This document shows positions 1-11,184 of a stretch of 64,000 bases of DNA, one piece after another. Position numbers and translations under genes: made by a program. The notes under the pieces are model-generated. The model saw nothing but the letters and a program-made list of their open reading frames with translations. It did not search any database and was not told the origin of the DNA. The DNA comes from Ptychodera flava. Lineage: Eukaryota; Hemichordata; Enteropneusta; Ptychoderidae. The stretch covers positions 13,356,361 through 13,420,360 of the forward strand of contig NC_091931.1 in assembly GCF_041260155.1 (NCBI RefSeq). Reading direction: 5' to 3'. How positions within the stretch are numbered: position 1 is the stretch's first letter; each line of letters opens with the position of its first letter.

Positions 1-2192
1 ACATTTTTATTACATGCCTCTTCACAGTTAATGTTATAAGACATTTAGTTACATGCAGGGGATTTTCAAACAATTTTATCATTGTCGACAAGCATCAAAC
101 AAATTTTAACGAAAGTTAAAATAGCAGTGCGCGCATGGATATTTTACATCTAGCGTTAAGCGTCTACTTTGACGTCGAAAACGTCAAAACGCTTCACCGG
201 ACCGGGTAACCATGGAAACCGGTCAGTACATCGTTCACCGGCCCGCTAACATCCCGGATGTTCCTATTCAAATCAATGCACTGATTTGCACTCACATCGA
301 GGCATGTAATAAATATATATATCTTTTGTTTTACCTTTGTCGCGCGCAGGGGGGGTCACCCTGTTTTCGTCTCTTTTCGAAAGTTGGAATAGGGGGTCAG
401 CAACTTTTTGACGTCGACAAAATAATCCACCGTCCCCCCCCCCCCGGCCGAAGAAACTGACCAGTCCCTTATCAGTAATCATGACCGCCCTCGGAGAATC
501 AAACCGTTTTGCGTACGACCAGCAGCTTTTCTGTCCATAGATATTTCTTAGAAAGTTTTTGTAACACGTGGAGGTAAGTTCAAAAGTTAACCGTGACCAT
601 ACACAGGTCTGGGATACAACTTACCTAAAAGTCATGACACATCAGTTTATCGAACAAGTCAACAGCTCGGCTATTCGTGGCACTATAAAGGTGCAGCGCA
701 GAGTAGACTGTGATCTTGCTATATGGTGCAGCCCTATCGCGAGCAGTTGACCTTAGAAAGCAAACCGCGGCGTCTCGAACGAGCAGAACAGGTTTACCTA
801 CAAATTTGGGTTTCAAGATCAATAGTAAATATCGATTAGCTAAGTCATCCCGCATTGCCGTACATAAAAAGCATTTTCGGATCAGTGATCTGCGACGGCC
901 CGTCGTATCCACACGTGATATTGCAGTTACAAACGCTGGCTAATGGTGGACGTGGTGACTCGGTGCTTGCAGTGGACTTCAAAACCGAACAACAAGTGGC
1001 ACGTATTGACAAAATTCATTACGCGTCGTTTTAAAGACGCCTTAAAAAGCAGCGTAGATGTCAGCTCAGTTCATGTCAGGAAGAACTGTAAAGACCAAAG
1101 TGTATGTATTTTACTCTGACGAGAATCCCTCCACCGACGAATTGCACGGGTTTCTATAAAAAGTTCGCAGATATCCCGAAGGCAACATTATGATTAAACG
1201 ACTTTCTTATGAACTTGACGGCCTTTCATCGCCATTAGTCGACAGTCAGGGAATTAGGTTCTAAACGGTGAATCTATCTTGGCCAATATAAGTGTTTTCC
1301 GAGGATGGGTTCGTGTCTCGATCCTCACCATCTTCTTGTTCCTTGAATGCGATTCGAAATTAAATTAACATCCTTTCACAAGTTTGTACACTGCAAGTGT
1401 GAGCTCTTTTTGCTAACACATGTCAAATCGAATAAAGTTTAGAGAGAATCGGATATGTCTCTTCATAGAGCGTTAAGAAAACAATAGCCTAACGTTTACT
1501 GGAAGGGTAACGAGTAAAGTTTGTCGTTTACGAAAGTTTAAACTTTCACAATTCTTACCGCGTATAAAACCGGGTTGATTCAATGATTGAACTACGTTAA
1601 CATAGCGCCCCCCTCCATCCCACCCCCACCACCGGAGACAGCACATATTTGCGTTTAAAGGGTGTCAAATAATAAAGACTAACTTCAGAAAAGGCACCAC
1701 GCTCAGACTTTTAATTCTTGGCATGTCGTTGGCATTTTGGGTAAGAGACCAAGCGATATCAATGGTGCCGCGTGACTTGCCGTGAAACGCCAGCTAGCAA
1801 GAGAAGAAGAAGCAAGCTATATGGTGTGTGTCAATGTGCACTGTGGAAGGAAGACATCATTAGGTCTTCGGGGGGGACAGTTAAAAGAACAAGTATTCCG
1901 AAATTGAAGTCGTCAGAAAGATGCCCCGACCTGCTATTGCCTCCACTAACCCCTCAAGGCATTGCATCTTTGAACATTTTGTGGAATCCCGGCATTCAAA
2001 AATTTGACGGTTGTGTTACGAGAAAGATGCCATGCTTTCTTGTGAGCAAGTCGCTTCGGCCATTTATTCAGTACAGAACTCCATTCGTGGTTGGCGGTAT
2101 AAAGACTTCAGCGTGTAGGGTCGTCAAGCAGGTAGTGCCGAAATGAAAGTCAAGTAGGGGGCTGTAATAGCTCCGAGACAGAGGTGGTAGAA
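1..2192. other. Left edge, no gene recognised
   Basis: No exon, RNA gene or repeat family was recognised here. The longest open stretch (1772-2146, + strand, 124 codons) shows no domain, no splice context and no likeness to anything else in the window. The segment presumably holds the upstream region of the first TMEM272-like gene, but no TATA box or initiator could be defended. Confidence 0.5.
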
Positions 2193-3186
2193 ATGGCCAA
2201 TCCTGACAATGACACAATACCGAGGTTTGTCAATAAGGTTTTACCTGTCACCAACTACTCTCAACTGAGATATTAACCACATTTAGGGCTTGTGCGGAAC
2301 ACCCCATTCTTGATAATTGACAACAGAAAGAGCAAATTATGGGTAATATAACGCATGGTTCATATTGCATAGCAATCAAATTCATAGTTTAAACTTGAAA
2401 TTGCAACACTTGTTTTTTGGGGGTAAGAAATTTACATCCAAGCGTCTCTCTTGAACAGCCTGAATCCTGAAATCAGCAAAAGCGTCAAATCATAGCAATC
2501 GCTCATAATGGCTATTATGATATTCTTATCGTGTGTCTCTTTTATATACAACGTCACGGTGACCAGAGAGACGCGGAGCACGGAGATAGCCCGCCATCGT
2601 ACGAAGATGCACAGAAAGGTAACGTTGAAGCTTTTATCAAAGTCGGTATAGCTTGTTTGTTCTTTGTTTGTACTTGGCCATGACAACTTTCATGTACTGA
2701 ATAGAACTGTCAGAGTATGACCTTTGAAGGTCATGTGGGGTCATTGACCCCAGGGTAGATCTTGCCTTTCGCATTTGCAGTAACAGTGATTGTGGGTTCT
2801 AACGAAAGCTGTCAGTATTTCGTTTACCTTTCCCCGTCGCATTCAATCATGATTTGTTGTAAACACTTGAAATCTTTATATTGCAGGAGCGCCCCCTACT
2901 TACGAGGAAACCATCGCCGGTCGTCTTCAGAAAGCTAAGGCTGAATCAGCCGGGACGAAAGACTTCGCCCTTTCAGTATGTAGGATCATTTTCGGCTCAG
3001 GTAAGGGGCATTTTGATCACTAGTTTGTTCATGTTGTTTGGCGATTCGGCGTAAGGTGCAATGCTATGTGGCTGTTGAGTGCGGCTTGGCTTTAATTCCG
3101 AAATTACGAGTTTGAGGTCGCTATGTTTTAGTTGTCGATTGTGACAGAGTAACTTGCGCCCTGTGTAATTAACAAGTTACTCAAAA

Positions 3187-3233
<47 letters not shown>

Positions 3234-6125
3234 AGTCACTAACAAACTAACTAATCGATTTGTAAGAGACCTGTACATTTCCGTTGAAAATAATTTATTC
3301 CGAAAAATATTTCATTTTGTCCTTTTGTTTAATCATTTCAATATTTTTTAAAAATTTCTTTACACTTTCTGTACACGCACAAGTATTGAGCTTTCAAGTT
3401 GATGAAATTATTCGACGAGTAACAAGGCGGGGCACTCAAAGTGTGATAAATAAATAAGTGAAAGAAACGAAGTAACATGAAATTTAACCCTGTCGACGTG
3501 TCGAAATGTGCAAGAGTCGGTGATGTCTCCAGTCTCGTCGAAGTCGTGCTGCAGTTACAAACTCTAGGGGAATGTAAAATGGTTATGCAATCCAAAATAC
3601 ATAACATAAATCCGCACCGAATTTGATAGACTGATAGACTCAAAGAAGAGTGACCGAGTGTGTTGGAAGGAAACCTTAAGACTGTTAATTTCAAGTCACC
3701 ATTGCCAATCTTTTTTTAAAAGTGTGCTTCTCAAATTCACTTTCTAGCGGCGCTACTACTTGGATGTGTAATTTTCGCAGCCATAACGATGTCCATCCCA
3801 ATCGCCATGATTGTCATGGGTAAGTAGGTATCTTTGCAGATTTCAAAACATGCAGGAATACGATGCACGTTTTACCAACCCGACCCCATTGAGTTTAGTC
3901 AGCTGCACGTACGTCACGTGCACTACAGATGGAATTGAACCGTTTCACGTTATCATTCAATTTGACGAACCTATCGCTCTGCGTTGAAATCCAGACAAAA
4001 CATTTACGTGCTAGTTGCGTACCACAGGTATCACAGTGTCTGTCCCTCCAATGATGTGCCTGGACGCCCTTGGTAACAAAGCATTCGAAGAGTGTGGAGG
4101 GACTGTGATCAAATGGAAATTATTCTGCAAAGACGAAGCCTTACCTCCCCCCTTCTTTAGAATAAAAGATGGTGGTTAACTCTCCTGTTTATTACACAAT
4201 CTTAAAATAAATTTTGCGCACAGAATGCCCAAATTCGGACTCTCATATGGTAATTATACATCGCTGGTCTGCTGCCTGTGAACTTCATTTAAGCCAATGG
4301 AGTAAGTGAAAGGGACATGAGCTTTAACTTATGAGGATATTTTTCAAAAGTTTTGTTTTAAAAGTTGATTGGACATTTTTGTGTATTTATTTGCCTCTTA
4401 AATATTGTGGATATACTACTGCACTGAAATGGAGTATCCTGGATCGTCGCAGCTCTAATTGGCCTTGCCACCACTTCGGGTTCTGTATATTCGGATATTA
4501 TTGTTGAAAAATGCTTTCTCATGCGAAAGGGAATTCAGTCATCAAAATTGAGCATTGTACACACGTACGTCGTGACAGGATCAACACTTAGTATTTCGAT
4601 ACGGTTTTTCGGAATCGAACAAGCAGCTGTCTACAAGTTGAATGAAATCAAAGAATTGAAAGAAATGCAATGAAACTTAAGGAAAATGGAGCTTGGGGTT
4701 ATCATCCTCTTGTTTTTGTGATAAAAAATTCTTCACGTGCACAGAGTTAACACTTTGTATTGGGCTTTTTAAGATACGACTACTGGTAAATTGTTGGTAA
4801 TTTGTTTCCCATGCCCCAAACTTTGCACGGTGATTCCCAATTCTTATTCTTCATTATTATAGAGAAAGGTTCATTTTATTCATGTGGCAAATTTGAGCGA
4901 AGTTAAGTTTAAAACCTTTGCGTTTCCTTGTGATCTGTGCTATGTCGCAGCATCGAATTTGAGTCTATCCTGTGGGAATCGTTTCATGCGTGTTCCGTAA
5001 GTTCCTGGTGTCAGTTGTGAATGCATTTGCTTGTAATCAACCAAATGACGCTTTTCTTCCACATCTCTCTGCACCATTGTATAGGTGCCATGCACAAAGA
5101 CGAGTGCCCGGCCGAGCCTTACATTCCGGTGTACCTTATAGTGTGCGGCGCCTTTTCAATAGTATCTTGCTTGATGTCGATGTGCATGTGTGTGCGGCGG
5201 AGATCATCGCAGCAGGATGGCGACGACGACGAAGACGGGGGCAGTTGCGGTCTCTTTTCCTGTTGCATCAGCTGTTTGTCCGGATTAATCGGCATTTTCC
5301 TCTTTGCCTGGTTCATAGCAGGTAAATATTGTCAGGTGTTACATACTGTGTAGGCGTGATTTCTATAAATGGGCAGAAGTTTTCTACATCGAACGTGTTA
5401 ATTCGAAGGAATATGACCTAAATGCACGTAGTTTATCTCGGTATAATGGTACAGTTCTCCGATCGATGATGGAGTCTCTTTTACACATTTCAAGGTTCGA
5501 TTTATTATGGTATTTCCAACATGTTTTTATTTCAGTCATACATTTACTGCTGCCACTCTCTAAAATATATACTCTTTGTGTACAGTATGCAATGTTATTG
5601 TTGACAAATGAATTCTAGTCCGGACTAAGATTCAGTTGTCATCTATAAGCATAGCATAGGAAACACAGAGATGTTCTTGACAAGTTGAACAGCAGGCATC
5701 AACGGATCGATTATTTTGAAAATTGAACTCGAAGCTGTTTTTCACAAAAAGAAAAAAAATAGAATTCGACTACATCGAAAAGTAACAAACTAAGCAATTC
5801 AGCTGTAACTAACTGTTTACATTGTGAACATCGTCAGCGTAATCCTAGTCTGGAATCTGCAACTTCATTTCGTTTTTGTAACATCTGATGCAAATGTTGT
5901 CACACAGTGCTATATGGTGCCGGTTTCTCTTTTTCAGGCAACGTGTGGATTTACCGAACGAATGAACCGACATACGATGACGTCACGTCGGACGACTACT
6001 GTCACAAGACACTGTACCTGTTCTCGTTCTGGCTGCTTACCACGACATACATACTCCTTGGGTGTAGTTGCTGCCTCAGCGTCGTCTGCGCATGCTGTGC
6101 AAGTATCTGCGGCAAGGAGAAATAG
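2193..6125 (+). CDS. TMEM272-like four-pass membrane protein, copy 1
   Basis: Coding exons are 2193-2237 (tentative), 2567-2618, 2887-3000, 3748-3819, 5085-5321 and 5938-6125, all with GT-AG borders; joined they stay open for about 235 codons. The N-terminal cytoplasmic part carries two PPxY motifs, SPPSYED (about residues 23-29) and APPTYEE (34-40), the kind bound by WW domains of NEDD4-type ligases. Four hydrophobic segments follow at about 72-94, 108-131, 156-179 and 199-225. Family hallmarks are PYIPVYLIV in TM2, FAWFIAGNVWIY in TM3 and YCHKTLYLFSFWL in TM4, with an acidic cytoplasmic insert (DGDDDEDGG, about 139-147) between TM2 and TM3. The tail is Cys-rich. Exon 1 is the weak part: ATG at 2193 sits in an agaATGG context like the other copies, but its donor is poor (2224 or 2237 both keep frame with different acceptors). 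Biochemical role of the family is not known to me. Confidence 0.8.
3183..3234. repeat. (AAAT)n microsatellite
   Basis: About thirteen TAAA units in intron 3 of TMEM272-like copy 1. Confidence 0.95.
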
Positions 6126-6367
6126 ACTGCGTCGATAGGGTTAGGAGTGAGGGCGCCCCTCAAGTTTACCTCAAGCTGTTTGTTTGCCGCCGACGTCTCG
6201 CAAAAACTATTTCAACTTTTGTCGTTTTGATTTCAATTTAACTCGCTCTATACATTGCGCTGATGTAAGTCGTGCGATACTCTGTTTTTTTCGAGGGGCC
6301 GAAAGAATCAACTCATCTGGCATTATTACAAATTTTATAAATTCAAAATATGGGTAACGTTGTTTGT

Positions 6368-6373
6368 AATAAA
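6368..6373 (+). promoter_or_regulatory. Candidate poly(A) signal, TMEM272-like copy 1
   Basis: An AATAAA hexamer lies about 245 bases after the stop codon of the first TMEM272-like gene. AT-rich DNA produces this hexamer often, so it is only the nearest good candidate. Confidence 0.4.
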
Positions 6374-7832
6374 CAACGACTCTTTATTAAGAACGTTCTG
6401 TGACAACTACTTCACAATTACCAGAGTGTATATTTAAGGCTGAATTTTCTATTGAAGAAATTGTGTTTTTTCTATAAATTTGAAGAGAAAACTTAGTCGA
6501 ACAATTGTAGAAAATTGATACGTTAACATATTCTAGGAACAAAAGTTATCTTTTAAGGAACAACTTACAGCAGAATCGTATCTTTGTTTGGGGTTATAAC
6601 TTTTAACAACATACACGACATGCGACAAAGTTTCCCTTCAATTTTCGTTTTTTTTGAATTATCTGGGCGAGAGTTGATAGGCAGATATACACGAACGTGT
6701 TCAAAGCTCGCTGTTGTTCAATACAGTCATTGAATTACTCATATTAAGAAAGGCAGAACAAACAGCAAAGAGATCACATTTATTGCAGTTTATCAATTTC
6801 GAAGTTCTTGTATTAACTGATACTGCTCACGTTTACTTACAGTCACAGTTTTAACATACACGCGATAACGCTATTATACTATAACCGCGACTTTTGCCCC
6901 CCCCCCCCTCCCCGCCCCGGAGAAAACAAAACTATACTTTTATTGTTTTACAATTTTAAGATTTGTCAAATTTAAATGACTCATGGTTGTCCGGATTCTT
7001 TCAGATGTCTTCTTCAGCGAATGAATGAATGTACAGTTCTCAGAATTTTTGAGCTCATAATCGGCTATTTGCTCTTTTCAGGCAGTCGCAAGTCTACATC
7101 GAATTCTGAACTGTGTCAATATAGTCTCGGGAATTTAAATGCACATAAAACTCAGATAATGTTGTCGCCCTAAATTTGAAGATGTATGTAGTGGAATATG
7201 TGCAAAACATAAGGTACAATGTGATCCTAAATCCCAACGATGAAGTATAAGTATGTCAAATTTATCCTTTCTGTCACTGCGTGCTGATTGATCAAATAGT
7301 ATTTCATTGGCACACATTAAACAATTTACAAGACAAAATGTGCGAATCTTCAAATCCACTCACACATCTGATTGCCTTCCTAAGGCTTTGTAGGTTTTTA
7401 CTTAAAGCTTACCGTTTCACCATTTCTCAACAGACTGGAAATAAGTAGCTGTTGATACCAACCGTCCTTGAATGCATTGTACCGGAAAAACACAAATAAA
7501 TTGAAACAAAACTAAAAAAGGCAAACCGTCCATTGTAGATAACATGTAAATAAGCAATTGAGGTATTATTTATAGAACCTGTAAATACTTTATGTAACGA
7601 AAATTCAAGATTAGGTCATGATCTGATCTTTGATATTCTGAATGGCCAGTCAAAATTCCTGTCGTATATTTCGAATTGTTATTTCTATTTTTGTTTTTGT
7701 ATATTTGTTGCAACAAGTCGACCTCTCCCTTCTGTTTAATAGGGTGAACACGGTTAATGAAAAATTGGCGTTTTTATGACTCTAAGTATTGTATGTTATC
7801 GGTATTAAAAGTTGAAGGCATTATTCTCTTAT

Positions 7833-8385
7833 TTGTAATAAATAGAATGTACTTATACCACGACATTGCTGTACTTGTAGACTGAAACTTATTGTTGTTT
7901 TTCAATAAAAAGAATTTAAACAAACAGTCACTGATAAACTAACTTGCAAAGAGGGTAAGATCCAAAGTTTGAACAAGCATAATATGTTTATTCTATAAGA
8001 CATAAAAAGGTTGCATGCAGTTTACAATCATCCATACATGTGTCTTTCCTTAACTGGCACCAAGCATTACTATTATTTCGTTTTCAACTTTGGTCTGATA
8101 AAAGGCCTACAATACCAGATGAAATGGATTTCCCATAGGCTCTAGTTCATAAAACATAAATGACAGTCCATTGTTATAATAAACAGAAATGTACTTACCA
8201 CGATTTTGTTGTACTTGTAGACTGAAACTTATTCTTATTTTTCGATAAAAAGAATCTAAACACTGTCACAGACCAGACCAACAAACTTGCAAAGAAGGTA
8301 AGATGGATCTTAGGTCTAAAGTTTGAACAATCAAAATATGCTCATTTTATAATACATTTATGAGGTTGCAGTTTACAATCATCTA
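7833..8385. repeat. Tandem duplication, two ~205-bp copies
   Basis: The segment 7833-8033 recurs in the same orientation at 8172-8385. Shared strings include TTGTAGACTGAAACTTATT, AACTTGCAAAGA and GCAGTTTACAATCATC. The copies differ by several substitutions and small indels, so the duplication is not very recent. No coding content is visible. Confidence 0.8.
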
Positions 8386-9282
8386 TCGAAGGGAAATATT
8401 TCTTCCAGGGTGCGACGTGTTTGGCCGCAGGGTGTCCTACTGCAACTTGGCAGTACCTTGCAACCTTGCAGAACAGTTCTATGTTACCGTTGGTGGCGCG
8501 TTTAAGATGATAGTAACTTATGAGCAGAAAATGAAGTCAGACAGCTATAGCTTTGCCATGACCCTGTCCATTTTAAAAGCGCCCCTCGATAATATGAAAG
8601 TTATGGTACTGAAGTTTTGTTATCGATGGATTCATAAATATAAAGCATCATAAACACGTCATAAAAATGATATGCTAAAAAGTTAGTGACAGGGTACATA
8701 TCGACTGCATTGTAAGCTTACAGTAACTGTTGTTGTGATTTAAGATGGAAGCGATAGATGCTATGTAATTCCAAAAGTCGTAAAGGTCAGGCTGGGTTAT
8801 TTTGTTTGCAACATTTTATACCCTATATATCCGAATGAGGTCGGTATATAATTTTTATAGACAAGTTGTAGTGATCTTGATAGCAATCTTAAACACTGCG
8901 AAAGTAAAAGAAATGTTATCTCCACCCCAAAACAATTTTATCTTGAATTCACATGCTTGCCTGCTTGTCCAGTCGTTTTCGAATCATAAAAGTCTACCAC
9001 AAGAACATTTAAAACGATAACGATAATGTACATTCAATCACGATACTTCGTCGATTTCATCTGATCGCCTTGCTCCATCGTACCGTTGGGGAAAATGGCC
9101 ATCATATGGTTTTAAGCGAATGTCGATTAGTCATATATAATATTTTCACATCATGAAAAAAACTAGCTGCTATTTTGAATATTTTGGTCAATTACAACCT
9201 ATCCATAAAAGATCGTTGGCTGTCTGTGGGAAAGAAAGGCGTTTGTGTCTTGATATTGTCGCTGCTAAATTACGATGTATTA

Positions 9283-9878
9283 AGGGGCCGTGGATAATGA
9301 AAACATGCGCAAGGTATACGCAACAAATAAGAGAAAATTTGGAAATGCGAAATCCAACCAAGCCTCATTCTGTGTCAGCTTACCTACAATCGGTAATTAC
9401 GTCGCTATGAAACCATGCATACGCTACCACCCTACCCAACCCCGCATACCTCTAAAATAAATGTTTGTCCAGCGCCAACTCAACAATGACGCAACCAATA
9501 GAAATAGTGTATCCAAATTCATACAATGCACAGTTTGGGGCACATGAATAGTCCACATTGCTAAAGAATCATGAGCATAAAATTTCAATATCGAAGCAAT
9601 GCTCATTAATATAATTTGCATAAATACATACAAATATGTCCCGTATCTTGCACAAATAGTCGAAAATGTCTGTTACATTATTTTACAAGTGCACTGAACC
9701 ACATGTACGTCAAAAGAATGCTGGTGTAGCGCCGGTGCCGCACTGGCCTGGTACACGCCAAACAATATAGCGATATTTTGAGATAAATATGTATAGCGAG
9801 ATGTTGCGATAAAAAACATGAAGTGCGATTTTCGCGCACAGTACTCAGTACTCAGTGTTTTAATTATCCACGGCCCCT
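9283..9878. mobile_element. Possible small DNA element with 16-bp inverted ends
   Basis: AGGGGCCGTGGATAAT at 9283-9298 is matched by its exact reverse complement at 9863-9878, with the outer ends facing outward. This is what a non-autonomous terminal-inverted-repeat element of about 596 bp would look like. I see no clear target-site duplication, and the open stretches inside show no transposase. Confidence 0.5.
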
Positions 9879-10514
9879 ACGTTTGTGCATGATGTATGCG
9901 TGATCAAAATGTATGTCGTCTGCGATTATTTGAATCATGATTTGCCACCAAGATGGGCTTATGAATTGGGTACAGAAAAGAAAAATAAAGACGAAGTAAT
10001 TTACTAAATGTTTTGTTTTCTAAAGAAGCCAAGCGGGCTATATATATCAGACAGCAGGGGATGCACCAAATTTAAGTAGAAAGTGAAACTCATTTTTATA
10101 TCGACAAAAAGTGCAGTGTGAGATTGCTGGGAGGGAAATCACAACATTTGTGACACACCCTGGAAAAATTGTCTCTCTTTTTTGGACATATATTCTCCCG
10201 ATATTATAAAACCAGAATTGAAACTGGAAAGAACACTTCGAAACTGACTGTTTAAATTAACAATGGCCCGTTTTCCATGTTACTTTAATGACATTCTCCA
10301 CCGGGTGACCGATAAGCGACCGAAGGCATGGATGTTATCGCATGCTATTGTCTTCTAAGATCATTAAACTGCCGTATAAAGTGACAAGACTTGAAGTGAA
10401 TAAAAACCTTATCACACGGGACAGATTTCGTCAGTTCAGTACTCGCTGTTCGATAGGCCGATTTCCAGCGAGACACACTGCAGCACGAGAAAATAGAAGA
10501 AAGAGAACAAACAA

Positions 10515-11094
10515 ATGGCTGACGAGGAAAATCAAAGGGTAAGTGCTCGACGTGAAAATATGAGCATGTTTACTTTGTGCGAGTAGGTTTCTATTTTGCC
10601 ATTGTCCAACCATAGTGCCCCTATGAAGAAGGATAGATTGTCTCAGTATGATATTTGAACAAAAATCATGTAAGCTTTTACTTCATAAAAACTAACGTGC
10701 TCCTATCAGAAATAGATGCTGTTTACTAGTATTTTCACAGGAAAAAAAAGCTGATGGGACTGTCACACCATAGTAGATAGGAGATTAAAACTATCATGTT
10801 TTGCATTGTTCTTTATACAACAATCAGAGATTACTTTATAATACTGTTTGTAACACTGTAAGCATTGATTCGTATTTATTAAGTATATAAACAGGATAAG
10901 TTATTGAGTTTAGAAATCTTTATCAGATATCTCAAAATGGACAGCCAAAGGAAATTTGTGCAGCAGCACATTAGTTGCCACAGAATCCTCACCATAATAG
11001 CGTTCCAACGAGCAAAGTAACGTCCTAAAAGATTCACCATATTGTATCGATAAATTTTATAGACTACGTGTTGAGCTGCATTCCCTACATACAC

Positions 11095-11184
<90 letters not shown>

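Larger units (their letters stand above)
6374..10514. other. Intergenic region between TMEM272-like copies 1 and 2
   Basis: About 4.1 kb with no recognised exon. It holds a C-rich run (about 6897-6917), a tandem duplication (7833-8385) and an inverted repeat pair bounding a possible small mobile element (9283-9878), listed separately. Short open stretches here (for example 8360-8653 and 9153-9410) show no domain or family likeness. Confidence 0.5.

Noticed and set aside
1772-2146. 124-codon open frame before TMEM272-like copy 1
   Set aside because: No domain, no splice context and amino-acid make-up typical of non-coding sequence.
8360-8653. 97-codon open frame overlapping the second copy of the local duplication
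   Set aside because: It begins within duplicated non-coding sequence and shows no family likeness.
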